Below are positions 1-8,351 of a stretch of DNA of 64,000 nt, one piece after another (position 1 is the first letter of the stretch; each line of letters opens with the position of its first letter). Source of the stretch: Saccharopolyspora kobensis (GTDB lineage Bacteria; Actinomycetota; Actinomycetes; Mycobacteriales; Pseudonocardiaceae); assembly GCF_900108315.1 (NCBI RefSeq), contig NZ_FNVB01000004.1:434001-498000 (forward strand), read 5' to 3'. Both the position numbers and the translations under genes were made by a program. The notes under the pieces were generated by a model. The model searched no databases and had not been told where the DNA came from. It saw nothing but the letters and a program-made list of their open reading frames with translations.

Positions 1-1353
1 GGCATCGGCGGGCGCCGCGACCGGGAGCTGGTCGCCCGGACCGTCGGTGAGCTCAGGGCGCTGCTGGACCGGCGGGAGGCCTGGTTCCAGCAGCACGGCG
101 TCGAGGGCATGACCGACTACCGCAACCGCAAGCGCAACGGTGCGTTCCCCGACGACGACTACGGCGACGCGTTCCTGGTCATCGACGGGTGGCGGACGTT
201 CCGCGAGGAGTTCGAGGAGTTCGAGCACGACGTGCTGAACCTGGCGGCCACCGGGATCGCCTACGGCATCCACGTCGTCGTCACGGCGACGAGGTGGGCG
301 GAGATCCGCCCCGCGGTGAAGGACCTGATGCAGACCCGCATCGAGCTGCGCCTGGGTGACCCGAGCGAATCGGAGATAGACCGCAAGTCCGCGGCAAAGG
401 TTCCGCACGGCCGACCGGGACGCGGTCTGCACGCCTCCAAACTGCACTTCCTGACCGCGCTGCCGCGGGTGGACGGCGCGCAGCTAGGTGCGCGACCGGA
501 CTGGGCGTCCTACACCGAGGACCTCGCCGAGGGCGTCGCCGCACTGGCCGAACGGGTGCGGAGCTCCTGGTCGGGCGCCCCGGCGCCGCCGGTCCGGTTG
601 TTGCCGAAGCTGCTGCCGCACGAGCAGTTGCCGCGTCCGGAGCAGCAGCCGAACCCGAAGCTGGTGCCGATCGGCCTCAACGAGGACGAACTGGCCCCGG
701 TCTACCTGGACTTCGCCGCCGAGCCGAACTTCTACGCGTTCGGCGAGCGGGAGTCGGGCAAGACGTCGCTGCTGCGCACGATCATCAGGGGCATCACCGA
801 GCGGTACACGCCCAAGGAAGCGCTGATCCTGCTCGTCGACTACCGGCGCACGATGCTCGGCTTCCTCGAAACCGGTCACCTGCTGGAGTACTCGGTCGTC
901 GAGTCGCAGCTCCGCGGCAACGTCAAGGACGTCACCGCATCGCTGAAGAAGCGCCTGCCGGGTCCGGACGTGACGCAGGAGCAGCTGAAGAGCCGTTCCT
1001 GGTGGAAGGGGCCGGAGCTGTTCGTCGTGGTCGACGACTACGACATCGTGGCCCCGCAGGGCAACAACCCGCTGGCGCCGCTGGCGGAGTTCGTGCCGGT
1101 GGCCGGTGACGTCGGACTGCACGTCGTCCTGGCCCGCAGCTCCGGTGGCGCGGGCCGGGCGCTGTACGAGCCGCTGATCACCAAGATGCGCGAGACGTCG
1201 AGCCCGGGGCTGGTGATGAGCGCGGAGAAGGAGGAGGGCCGGCTGGTGGCGAACATCAAGCCCCGTCACCTCCCGCCGGGCCGGGGAGTCCTGGCGAGCC
1301 GACGGCTCCGCGGCCCGCAGCTGATCCAGACCGCGCACTTCCCGTCGGAGTGA
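1..1353 (+). CDS. eccC: Type VII secretion ATPase EccC, C-terminal part (5' truncated by window)
   Basis: FtsK/SpoIIIE-type ATPase of an ESX (type VII) secretion system, which drives export of WXG100-type substrates at the inner membrane. The frame is open from base 1, so the gene begins outside the window; 450 residues are visible. A second-domain Walker B-like AFLVIDGW lies at visible residues 57-64. The last ATPase module has Walker A GERESGKT near residue 248 and Walker B LFVVVDDYD near 340. The order of degenerate middle domain then final ATPase domain is the EccC/EccCb arrangement. Small ESX-type substrates are encoded on the other strand at 4715-5901, past an inserted sugar-transporter operon. 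Whether eccC is fused or split into Ca and Cb cannot be seen here. Confidence 0.9.
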   Translation, partial: GIGGRRDRELVARTVGELRALLDRREAWFQQHGVEGMTDYRNRKRNGAFPDDDYGDAFLVIDGWRTFREEFEEFEHDVLNLAATGIAYGIHVVVTATRWAEIRPAVKDLMQTRIELRLGDPSESEIDRKSAAKVPHGRPGRGLHASKLHFLTALPRVDGAQLGARPDWASYTEDLAEGVAALAERVRSSWSGAPAPPVRLLPKLLPHEQLPRPEQQPNPKLVPIGLNEDELAPVYLDFAAEPNFYAFGERESGKTSLLRTIIRGITERYTPKEALILLVDYRRTMLGFLETGHLLEYSVVESQLRGNVKDVTASLKKRLPGPDVTQEQLKSRSWWKGPELFVVVDDYDIVAPQGNNPLAPLAEFVPVAGDVGLHVVLARSSGGAGRALYEPLITKMRETSSPGLVMSAEKEEGRLVANIKPRHLPPGRGVLASRRLRGPQLIQTAHFPSE

Positions 1354-1414
1354 CCCTGCCCGGGCCGCCACCCGGTCCTGCCCGAAGGGCCTGGGTTCGA
1401 TCTTCCTGCGCAGG

Positions 1415-1461
1415 TGGGCACCAATGGCCCATTGACCCGGGCAGCGAGTGATCCCTAGCGT
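1415..1461 (+). promoter_or_regulatory. Predicted promoter and operator-like palindrome of the sugar ABC operon
   Basis: A -35-like TTGACC (1432-1437) and a -10-like TAGCGT (1456-1461) are 18 bp apart, about 37 bp ahead of the chosen start. An imperfect palindrome with TGGGC and GCCCA arms (1415-1431) abuts the -35, a typical place for a sugar-responsive repressor site. No regulator gene is adjacent, so the binding protein is unknown. Confidence 0.45.
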
Positions 1462-1498
1462 TCGAGCAATCGTTTTCCTCACTCGGAGGAGTGATCGA

Positions 1499-2836
1499 GT
1501 GGCTCGCGCGCGCAGGGCGATCAGCCGACGCTCGTTCCTCGGCGGTGTCGGTGCCGCGGCGCTGGCCGCTCCGGTGCTGACCGGGTGCGGCCCGTCGCGC
1601 AACCCGAACGAGATCACCTTCTGGAACTTCTACGGGCCCGGCGGGCAGCAGAAGTCGCAGAGCGACTGGTTCGTGCAGCTGGCCGAGGAGTGGAACGCCA
1701 CCCACGAGGTCAAGGTCCGGCTGCGCTACGTGCCGACCAAGGACTACACCTCCGGCCCCACGCTGCAGACGTCGTTCAGCGCGGGCGCCGGTCCGGACGT
1801 CTTCCTGCTCAGCCCCGGCGACTTCCTGCGCTACCACAACGGCGGCGCGCTGCTCGACCTGACGCCGCACCTGACACCCGAGGTGCGCGCCGACTTCCTG
1901 CCGCAGGTGCTGCAGACCCGCCTGGTCGGCGACCGCGTCTACGGCCTGCCGATGGAGATCGAACCGCTCGCGCTCTACTACGGCGAGGCGGCCTTCGAAC
2001 AGGCCAAGCTCGCCGAGGGCGACCTGCCGCGCACCTGGGACCAGCTGCTCGCCGTCGCCGAGCGGCTGACCACACCCGACCGGTTCGGGATGCTGCTGGA
2101 GACGAATCCCGGCTACTACCAGAACTTCACCTTCTACCAGTCGATGTGGATGGCGGGCGGCGAGGTGTTCACGCCGGACCAGCGGCGAGCGGCGTTCAAC
2201 GGGCCGGGAGTGCACGCCGCGCTGAAGTTCTGGCAGGACACCGTCACCGCAGGCGTCGCACCGCGCCGGGTGAAGGGCTCGGGCGCCAACGACTCGATCT
2301 CCAACATCTCCGACGGCTACTGCGCCATGCAGCAGCTCGGCATCTGGGGCATCGCCGAGATCGCCGAGCAGGCCCCCGACTTCCGCTACGGCGTCATCCC
2401 CATGCCCAGCCCGGCGGGCGGCTCCTACACCACGGCCCTGGGCAGCTGGGCGATGGTCGCCAACGCGCAGAGCGCCAACCCGCAGGCCGCGGCCGAGTTC
2501 GTGGTGTGGGCGCTGGGATCGGCCGACCCGGCGTGCATCGAGCGGATGCGCCGCTGGAACACCGTCGCCAAGACCAACCTGCCGCCGCGCTACTCCGTGC
2601 AGCGCGCCGCCGAGCAGCACGGGGCCTTCGACAGCGGCCCGATGCGGGTGTTCAAGGAGCAGGTGATGGCCCAGGCCCGGCCGGAGCCGCGCTACCCGCC
2701 GGAGATCTACCGCGCCATCTCCGACGCGGTGCAGTCCTGCCAGCTCGACGGCGGTGACCCGGTGTCGGCGGCCGAGGCCGCCGCCCAGCAGATCGACACG
2801 TTCTTGTCCACCTACGACGGAGCGCCGATCAATTGA
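1499..2836 (+). CDS. Sugar ABC transporter substrate-binding lipoprotein (CUT1 family)
   Basis: Extracytoplasmic solute-binding protein (family 1) for an oligosaccharide or similar solute; 445 residues. GTG at 1499 is chosen because GGAGGA lies 8 nt upstream. It gives a compact leader with the twin-arginine motif SRRSFLGG and the lipobox LTGC, so the protein is probably exported by Tat and lipid-anchored outside the membrane. An in-frame GTG at 1448 would add 17 residues without a ribosome site. The body carries the usual family 1 fold features (early FWNFYGPGG, later GSWAMVANAQS). It is first in an operon with two permease genes. The substrate cannot be named from sequence. Confidence 0.9.
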   Translation: MARARRAISRRSFLGGVGAAALAAPVLTGCGPSRNPNEITFWNFYGPGGQQKSQSDWFVQLAEEWNATHEVKVRLRYVPTKDYTSGPTLQTSFSAGAGPDVFLLSPGDFLRYHNGGALLDLTPHLTPEVRADFLPQVLQTRLVGDRVYGLPMEIEPLALYYGEAAFEQAKLAEGDLPRTWDQLLAVAERLTTPDRFGMLLETNPGYYQNFTFYQSMWMAGGEVFTPDQRRAAFNGPGVHAALKFWQDTVTAGVAPRRVKGSGANDSISNISDGYCAMQQLGIWGIAEIAEQAPDFRYGVIPMPSPAGGSYTTALGSWAMVANAQSANPQAAAEFVVWALGSADPACIERMRRWNTVAKTNLPPRYSVQRAAEQHGAFDSGPMRVFKEQVMAQARPEPRYPPEIYRAISDAVQSCQLDGGDPVSAAEAAAQQIDTFLSTYDGAPIN

Positions 2837-2873
2837 GAGTCCATTCGCGGTTGCGTTGCTCACGTGGTCATCT

Positions 2874-2996
2874 AGCGGAACCTGAGAGCTTCTCCGGACT
2901 GCGGGTGCCCCTCCTGATGCATGTCCAATGCACGGCGGAGGGTCCGTCCTCGCCAGGAAACGGTGGTCACCTTGCATAGCGGGATGCGAGCTGGCG
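2874..2996 (+). repeat. Family A hairpin element, copy 1 (degenerate)
   Basis: A diverged copy of the element also seen at 11237, 15417, 22793 and 31072. It retains GCGGAACCT at its left end, the tip stem TGCAT/ATGCA, GTCCTCGCCAGG, and a right end resembling GCGGTGCGAGCTG. It lies between the binding-protein and first permease genes and runs into the 5' end of the permease reading frame. Confidence 0.7.
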
Positions 2997-3913
2997 CCGC
3001 TTCTACAAGCGCGGACGGCATTCGCCGACAGGAACTGGACGGCCGACGACGATCCGACGCCGCCGCGGCCTTCGGGTTCCTCGCCCCCGACGGCATCGGC
3101 CTGCTGCTGTTCATCATCATCCCGACGGCGATGGCCCTGGTGGTGGGGCTGTTCAGCGTCGACGGCTTCGGCAACGTCGAGTGGGCCGGGCTGGACAACT
3201 TCCGGCTGATGGCCGGTGACGGCCTGCTGTGGCGCAGCTTCGGCATCACCGCGGCCTACGCGGCGCTGTTCGTGCCGCTGGCGTTCTTCGCCTCGCTCGG
3301 GCTGGCGCTGCTGGTCAAGGACCACTTCCGCGGGGTGGGGGCGGTGCGCGCGGCGCTGTTCCTGCCGAACGCGGTGAGCCTGGTGGTGATCGGCCTGCTC
3401 TGGCAGTTCCTGCTCACCGACAAGACCGGCGCGCTGGCGAAGCTGACCGGGCTGGACGGGGTGTCCTGGCTGGGCGATCCGAGCCTGGCGCTGGTAACCC
3501 TGGTGCTGATCAGCGTGTGGTTCCTGATGGGCTACCAGATGCTGATCTTCCTCGGCGGCCTGCAGGACATCCCGCGCGAGTACTATGACGCGGCCACTGT
3601 GGACGGTGGCGGGCCCTGGCAGCGGTTCCGGCACGTGACCTGGCCGATGCTGCGCCCGACGAGCTTCTTCGTGCTGGTCACCTCGACGATCAACGCGATC
3701 ACCGGCATGCAGGTGTTCGACCTGGTCTTCGTGACCACCTCCGGCGGCCCGGCCAACGCCACCACGACCGTCGTGTTCTACGCCTACCAGCAGGCCTTCC
3801 AGTTCGGCAGGTTCGGCTACGCGGCGGCGATCTGCGCGCTGCTGGTGGTCGCGCTCGGCGCGATCACCGCGGCGATGTTCGCCCTGACCAGGGGAGGTCG
3901 CTTCGATGACTAG
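2984..3913 (+). CDS. Sugar ABC transporter permease (MalF-type)
   Basis: First integral membrane subunit of the CUT1 importer; 309 residues from ATG 2984. About six membrane spans are visible, beginning GIGLLLFIIIPTAMALVVGL, and the cytoplasmic EAA loop reads EYYDAATVDGGG. An in-frame ATG at 2921 would add 21 residues encoded entirely by the degenerate family A repeat, so I prefer the later start, although neither has a strong ribosome site. The stop overlaps the next permease by 8 nt, which indicates translational coupling. There is no ATPase gene in the operon; such importers commonly share an MsiK-type ATPase encoded elsewhere. Confidence 0.85.
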   Translation: MRAGAASTSADGIRRQELDGRRRSDAAAAFGFLAPDGIGLLLFIIIPTAMALVVGLFSVDGFGNVEWAGLDNFRLMAGDGLLWRSFGITAAYAALFVPLAFFASLGLALLVKDHFRGVGAVRAALFLPNAVSLVVIGLLWQFLLTDKTGALAKLTGLDGVSWLGDPSLALVTLVLISVWFLMGYQMLIFLGGLQDIPREYYDAATVDGGGPWQRFRHVTWPMLRPTSFFVLVTSTINAITGMQVFDLVFVTTSGGPANATTTVVFYAYQQAFQFGRFGYAAAICALLVVALGAITAAMFALTRGGRFDD

Positions 3914-4706
3914 GGTGCGCGGGAAAGCCGTCGCGGCCTACCTGCTGGCGTTCCTGGTGGTCGCACCACTGCTGTGGTTCCTGCTCAGCGCGTTCCGGCC
4001 GGAGTCGGAGCTCTACGACCTGGGCTGGCCGGGCGAGCTGACGCTGGACAACGTGATCTACGTGCTGACCGAGGTGCCGTTCCTGCGCTACCTCGCCAAC
4101 AGCGCGTTCGTGGCCGTCACGGTCACCGTGATCGCCCTGTTCCTGCACTCGATGGCGGCCTACGCGCTGGCCCGGATGTCCTTCCGAGGCAGGGGGCTGG
4201 CGTTCGCCTCGGTGGTGGCCACGCTGCTGATCTCGCTGCCGGTGATCCTGGTGCCGCTGTTCATCGTGGTGCGCGGCCTGGGCATGGTCGACACCTACGC
4301 GGGTCTGATCGTGCCCGGCCTGTTCAACGCCTTCGGCATCTTCCTGCTGCGCCAGTTCTACCTGGGCGTACCCCGCGAGCTGGAGGAAGCGGCGCGGCTG
4401 GACGGCTGCGGCCACTGGCGGATCTACTGGCACGTGATCCTCCCGCTGAGCCGCCCGATGCTGGCGGCCCTGGCGGTCCTGTTCTTCCTGGCGAACTGGA
4501 ACTCGTTCCTCTGGCCGCTGGCGGTGGCCCAGGACGAATCCCTGCGAGTGGTCCAGGTCGGCATCGCCTCCCTGCAGGGCCAGTACGCCTCGAAGCAGCA
4601 CTACGTGATCGCGGCAGCGGTCCTGGCGGCCCTCCCGACGATCCTGGTCTTCCTGCTGGGCCAGCGCTGGCTGGTCGCCTCCCTCAAGACGACCGGCCTG
4701 CGCTGA
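3906..4706 (+). CDS. Sugar ABC transporter permease (MalG-type)
   Basis: Second membrane subunit of the CUT1 importer; 266 residues with about six spans. The EAA loop ELEEAARLDGCGHWRIYW lies in the last third and should dock the shared ATPase. ATG 3906 overlaps the preceding stop by 8 nt, so the two permeases are probably made in equal amounts. The reading frame ends 8 nt before the stop of the convergent minus-strand gene at 4715, and no terminator hairpin is obvious between them. Confidence 0.92.
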   Translation: MTRVRGKAVAAYLLAFLVVAPLLWFLLSAFRPESELYDLGWPGELTLDNVIYVLTEVPFLRYLANSAFVAVTVTVIALFLHSMAAYALARMSFRGRGLAFASVVATLLISLPVILVPLFIVVRGLGMVDTYAGLIVPGLFNAFGIFLLRQFYLGVPRELEEAARLDGCGHWRIYWHVILPLSRPMLAALAVLFFLANWNSFLWPLAVAQDESLRVVQVGIASLQGQYASKQHYVIAAAVLAALPTILVFLLGQRWLVASLKTTGLR

Positions 4707-4714
4707 CCCTCCGC

Positions 4715-5563
4715 TCAGGCCGACTGCAGCTGGTTGGCCGCTCGGATCAGGCCGTCGAACAGGTCGCGGATCACGACCAGCCAGGTGACGGCGTCCTTCA
4801 GCGCGTTGCCGAGGGCCTTCATCAGCTGGCCCGCGATCCGCACCACTTGGGCGATCTTGCTGGTCGCCTGGGCGACGACCAGCGGGGCCGCCGCGCCGAC
4901 GGTGCAGGCCAGCTCGATCGCCCAGCTCACCAGGGAACCCGCGATGGCCGACAGCAGGTCGCGGACCGCGGTGCGCACGCCGTTGACGACCTCGGCCATG
5001 CCCGTGGTCAGGCCCGCGATCGCGTGCGCGCCGCCCGCCGCTTCCCTGCACAGCCCGGCCAGCGTCTCCGCCTGCTTGCGGTAGGCCTCCGACGCCTTGC
5101 CCCGCCAGGCCTCTGCGGTGCCCGCCGCCGCGCTCCGGTACTGGGTGCTGACCTCGGTCATCTGCTTCTCGACGTTGGTCCAGGACGCCGCGTAGCCCTT
5201 GACCATGTCCGGGTTGCCGGACAGCGCGTGCAGCGCGGCCCGGGCCGGCTCGATGTGCTCGAGCATCCAGGAGAACAGCTGGCCCGCGACGTAGGCGATC
5301 GGGTCGATGGCCGCGCCCGCCACGTCCAGCCCGAGCGCCACCATGCCGCTGACCGCGATCTTCCAGTCGCCCTTGTCGACGCCCTCGGCGATCGCCCAGC
5401 CCGCCTCGAAGGCGGTCACGCCGGTCATGAACCCGGTGCCCGAATCCTGGCTCGGGGCGCCCATGTTCTCCAGCGGGTTCGCGTCCTGGAGGTAGTTGTT
5501 GCGGACGTCGGTGCTGTCCTCGATCAGCGGGTTGTCCGAGGACTCGTCGATGCCGAGCGTCAT
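4715..5563 (-). CDS. WXG100-like / ESX-associated protein with hydrophobic C-terminus
   Basis: 282-residue protein of the WXG100-like superfamily. Residues about 120-175 form a helical hairpin with the turn motif AWRGKASEAYR (W-x-G). The C-terminal third is hydrophobic (SLVSWAIELACTVGAAAPLVV) and may insert in a membrane. The acidic N-terminus is full of DSS/EDS residues and looks disordered. Its ATG overlaps the upstream gene's stop as ATGA, so the pair is translationally coupled. Together with the EspC-like gene and the nearby eccC it is probably a type VII secretion substrate or toxin-associated partner. No C-terminal toxin domain is recognised. Confidence 0.7.
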   Translation of the reverse strand: MTLGIDESSDNPLIEDSTDVRNNYLQDANPLENMGAPSQDSGTGFMTGVTAFEAGWAIAEGVDKGDWKIAVSGMVALGLDVAGAAIDPIAYVAGQLFSWMLEHIEPARAALHALSGNPDMVKGYAASWTNVEKQMTEVSTQYRSAAAGTAEAWRGKASEAYRKQAETLAGLCREAAGGAHAIAGLTTGMAEVVNGVRTAVRDLLSAIAGSLVSWAIELACTVGAAAPLVVAQATSKIAQVVRIAGQLMKALGNALKDAVTWLVVIRDLFDGLIRAANQLQSA

Positions 5564-5901
5564 CAGCGGCCTCCCGAAACGATCGAAGCGGCCTCGTCGA
5601 CCAGCTTGGTGAACGCCTCAGCGGCCTTCCGGTCGGCTTCCTCGATCACCGCGGCCGACTCCTCTAGGTCGCGGTTCATCCGGTGCAGCTGTTCGGCCGA
5701 GGTCTGCAGGAACTTGGCGCCGATCTCCTGCGGCGCCTTCAGCATCATGGCGAACGGCTGGCAGAACAGGCCGTAGGCGTCGTTGAGGTCGGCGAGCTGG
5801 GAACCGGCGTCGGCGGCGGTGTCGGCGTTGCCCGCCAGCCCCGCCACCTCGGCGGCGTGCGCGCGGACCTGGTCCACGTGCATGGTGAATCCGTCGGTCA
5901 T
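5563..5901 (-). CDS. EspC-like type VII secretion target
   Basis: 112-residue, all-helical, cysteine-poor protein resembling the EspC family of ESX-secreted factors, which are WXG100-sized. ATG 5901 is preceded by GAGGGGG at good spacing; an ORF extension to 5955 has no ribosome site. There is no W-x-G turn, as usual for EspC-type partners, so it may pair with the WXG-bearing product of the next gene, with which it overlaps by ATGA. It lies 10 nt downstream of the YbaB-like gene, forming a three-gene minus-strand operon. Confidence 0.72.
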   Translation of the reverse strand: MTDGFTMHVDQVRAHAAEVAGLAGNADTAADAGSQLADLNDAYGLFCQPFAMMLKAPQEIGAKFLQTSAEQLHRMNRDLEESAAVIEEADRKAAEAFTKLVDEAASIVSGGR

Positions 5902-5911
5902 CGTCGCCCCC

Positions 5912-6349
5912 TCACCGCATGAAGGACTGGTCGCCCCAGTCCTCGTCGTCGTCACCGACCGGCTTCGGGTCGGCGGGTTCGGCGGCCGGGAAGCGGGACT
6001 CGTACTGGGCGATGATGTTGAGCGCGGGCGCGTCCTCGCCCGGAACCGTGCTCTGCACCAGCTCGGTCACCTTGGAGCGCAGCTGCGCCTGCGCCTGCCG
6101 CATGCAGGTCATGAGGAGTTCCGAAACCCGCGCGGGATCCATGCCGCGGGTCTGCTCGTTGAGCCGGAGCTCGGTGGGCACCCCGTTGGAATCGACGGTC
6201 ACCGCGACCGCTCCGTCCGGGGAGCTGGCGCGCGCAGTGGTGGCGTTCAGCCTGTCCTGCAGCTCGGTGTACTGCTGGGCGCGCTGCTCGAGGCCCTGCG
6301 CCCACTTCTCCAGCTCGTCCGCGGCTTTCAGCGGATCCTGGTTGATCAT
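5912..6349 (-). CDS. YbaB/EbfC-family nucleoid-associated protein
   Basis: 145 residues. The central part (VTVDSNGVPTELRLNEQ) followed by a long helix matches the YbaB/EbfC fold, a small dimeric DNA-binding protein. In actinobacteria divergent YbaB proteins are frequent next to WXG100/EspC genes, as here, so the role is more likely ESX-linked than the classical recR-linked one. ATG 6349 has CGGAGGAACGC immediately upstream. The C-terminal acidic tail (DDDEDWGDQ) is not part of the fold. It is first in a three-gene operon. Confidence 0.82.
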   Translation of the reverse strand: MINQDPLKAADELEKWAQGLEQRAQQYTELQDRLNATTARASSPDGAVAVTVDSNGVPTELRLNEQTRGMDPARVSELLMTCMRQAQAQLRSKVTELVQSTVPGEDAPALNIIAQYESRFPAAEPADPKPVGDDDEDWGDQSFMR

Positions 6350-6475
6350 GCGTTCCTCCGGTCGATTCGGCGTTCAGCACGGTAATCGGAGGAATGGCGC
6401 AGAGGGCGCGTATCTCGGAAAACGGCTTCCGAGACGTCATTCACACAAAATTCCCGACCCGGGTGGAACCGGCCA

Positions 6476-7264
6476 TCACGCGGCCCGCTGCCAGCGCGCG
6501 ACGCGACGCTCCAGCAGGGCCACCAGCAGAGCGGCGTCGTGCACCGGCACCATCCGCTCGCCCGCTGCGGTGGACAGCACCACCGCCGGGCCGGCCGGTG
6601 CGTGCAGCACGGTGCCGTCGGGCAGCGAGAGCCACGGTTGCGCGGTCGGCAGCACGATCGGCCGCGCGCCGCGCAGCTGGTGGAACGGCACCGGCACGTC
6701 CACCCGCGGACCGCCGTTGGCGCGGTGCCTGCGCGCCGTCCACTCGATCCGGTCCAGGTCGATCACCAGGCTGCTGCTGACCAGATCCGCCGAGTCCATG
6801 GCGAACCGGGTGGCGATGCGCAGCCGCACGGGCATCGAGCCGAGCTCGGGCACCAGCGGCTGCAGCATCGTGCGGTGGCCTCGGGCGGCCAGCACGCAGC
6901 TCACCGCGACCAGCGCCAGGCCCAGGGCGACCAGCGCCCCGCCCAGGGCGCCGCCGGCCATCCCGGCCGACGGGATCAGTCCGACCAGGACGGTCGCACC
7001 ACCGGCGGTGAAGGCGACTTTCAGCGCGCTCGACGGATCCGTGCCGCCGCTGCGCACCAGCCAGCCGATCTGGATCGCGGCCGCCACCAGCGCACCGGCG
7101 GCGGGCAGTGCGGCCCAAGGACCGGTACCGGCGGCCATCGCGATCGCCGCCAGAGCCGCGCAGATGCCGGTCACCAGCAGGGGGAGCACGGCGAGCGCGA
7201 TGAGGAGCTGGGTTCGCCCGCGGCGCCAGCGCGGTGCCAACTGCGATTCGGGAGTGCCTGACAC
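6476..7264 (-). CDS. Hypothetical membrane protein with 4 predicted spans
   Basis: 262 residues from GTG 7264, which has a TCAGGG ribosome site; longer versions run into the divergent regulator. Four hydrophobic segments lie in the first 140 residues, followed by a soluble C-terminal half ending in a basic stretch (LLERRVARWQRAA). The soluble part resembles generic PH-like membrane-protein tails but I do not recognise the family. It is divergent from the WYL regulator, with under 70 bp between starts, and precedes the YbaB-EspC-WXG operon on the same strand by 126 bp. Confidence 0.65.
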   Translation of the reverse strand: MSGTPESQLAPRWRRGRTQLLIALAVLPLLVTGICAALAAIAMAAGTGPWAALPAAGALVAAAIQIGWLVRSGGTDPSSALKVAFTAGGATVLVGLIPSAGMAGGALGGALVALGLALVAVSCVLAARGHRTMLQPLVPELGSMPVRLRIATRFAMDSADLVSSSLVIDLDRIEWTARRHRANGGPRVDVPVPFHQLRGARPIVLPTAQPWLSLPDGTVLHAPAGPAVVLSTAAGERMVPVHDAALLVALLERRVARWQRAA

Positions 7265-7319
7265 GAGCTGAACCCTGACAGACCGGGCTGAACCGGACGT
7301 GACGAGGTCGGCGGATCGG

Positions 7320-7325
7320 TACTCT
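7320..7325 (+). promoter_or_regulatory. -10-like box of a probable leaderless WYL regulator transcript
   Basis: TACTCT lies 6 nt before GTG 7332, which is the geometry of leaderless actinobacterial mRNAs (TANNNT, about 7 nt, start codon). It supports 7332 rather than GTG 7299 as the start. Confidence 0.4.
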
Positions 7326-7331
7326 CGCGGT

Positions 7332-8351
7332 GTGCGGGCGTCGCGGTTGGTCTCGTTGTTGTGCTTGCTCCAGGTGCGGGGTTCGATGACCGGGCCGGAA
7401 CTCGCCCGCGAGCTGGAGGTCTCGGAGCGCACCGTCGCGCGGGACGTGCTCGCGCTGGCCGAGGCCGGAGTGCCGGTCTACGCCGAGCGCGGACGGGCCG
7501 GCGGGTACCGGCTGCTCGGCGGCTACCGCTCGAAGCTCACCGGGCTGCACCAGGCCGAAGCCGAGGCGCTGTTCCTGTCGGGAGTGCCGACTGCGGCGGC
7601 TGAGATGGGCCTGGGGGAGGCCGTCGCGGCCGCGCAGCGCAAGGCATCGGCCGCGCTGCCCGCGCCGTTCCGCGACGCTTCTGAGCGCGTGGGACAGCGC
7701 TTCCACCTCGACGCGCCGCGCTGGTTCCGCAGCGCCGAAACGCCCGCGGTGCTCCCGGAGCTGAGCCGCGCGGTGTGGTCGGATCTCAGGATCGCGGCGT
7801 CCTACGCGCGCGACGACCGAGTGGTGCGGCGCGAGCTCGAACCGCACGGCCTGGTCCTCAAAGCCGGTGTCTGGTACGTCATCGCCCGCCGCGACCAGCG
7901 ATTCCTGAGCTACCGCGTGGACCGCTTCCGGACCGTCGAGGTGGGCGACGAACCGTTCGAGCGGGACGCGGACTTCGACCTGGGCGCGTTCTGGGAGGAG
8001 AAGTCCGAGGAGTTCGCCCGCTCCCTGCTGCGCGAGACCGTCGAGATCCGGATCAGCCCGGCCGGTCTGCGCAAGCTGCACGTGGCCGCGGATCCCGCGG
8101 GAGCGCAAGCGGCCGAAGCGGCGGCGGGCGAACCGGGCCCCGACGGCTGGGTGAGCACGCGGCTTCCGGTCGAATCCCTCGACGTCGCCTACGACCAGCT
8201 GCTCGCGCTCGGCCCGGAAGTCGAAGTCCTCGCCCCAGCCCGGCTCCGCCGGCGCTTCGCCACTGCCGCCCACCGCCTCACCGAGCTCTACTCCGGCGAA
8301 GGGCACCTCCGGGCGGGCGAGCTGCCCGGAGGCGCCGTTGATCAGCGGTAG
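7332..8351 (+). CDS. WYL-domain helix-turn-helix transcriptional regulator (YafY type)
   Basis: 339 residues. An N-terminal DeoR-like HTH (MTGPELARELEVSERTVARD) is followed by a WYL ligand-sensing domain (VLKAGVWYVIARR..FLSYRVDRF) and the WCX C-terminal region. GTG 7332 begins RASRLVSLLCLLQ, the usual first residues of this family. Its 3' end overlaps the convergent SDR gene by 10 nt. WYL regulator plus SDR pairs are common in actinomycetes, so the SDR is a reasonable target, but no operator could be identified. Confidence 0.88.
   Translation: MRASRLVSLLCLLQVRGSMTGPELARELEVSERTVARDVLALAEAGVPVYAERGRAGGYRLLGGYRSKLTGLHQAEAEALFLSGVPTAAAEMGLGEAVAAAQRKASAALPAPFRDASERVGQRFHLDAPRWFRSAETPAVLPELSRAVWSDLRIAASYARDDRVVRRELEPHGLVLKAGVWYVIARRDQRFLSYRVDRFRTVEVGDEPFERDADFDLGAFWEEKSEEFARSLLRETVEIRISPAGLRKLHVAADPAGAQAAEAAAGEPGPDGWVSTRLPVESLDVAYDQLLALGPEVEVLAPARLRRRFATAAHRLTELYSGEGHLRAGELPGGAVDQR

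Noticed and set aside
1448-1498. GTG 1448 as start of the sugar-binding protein
   Set aside because: No ribosome site and it would place the Tat motif far from the N-terminus.
484-1617. Long minus-strand frame across eccC
   Set aside because: Arg/Gln/His-rich antisense shadow typical of high-GC coding DNA, with no domain.
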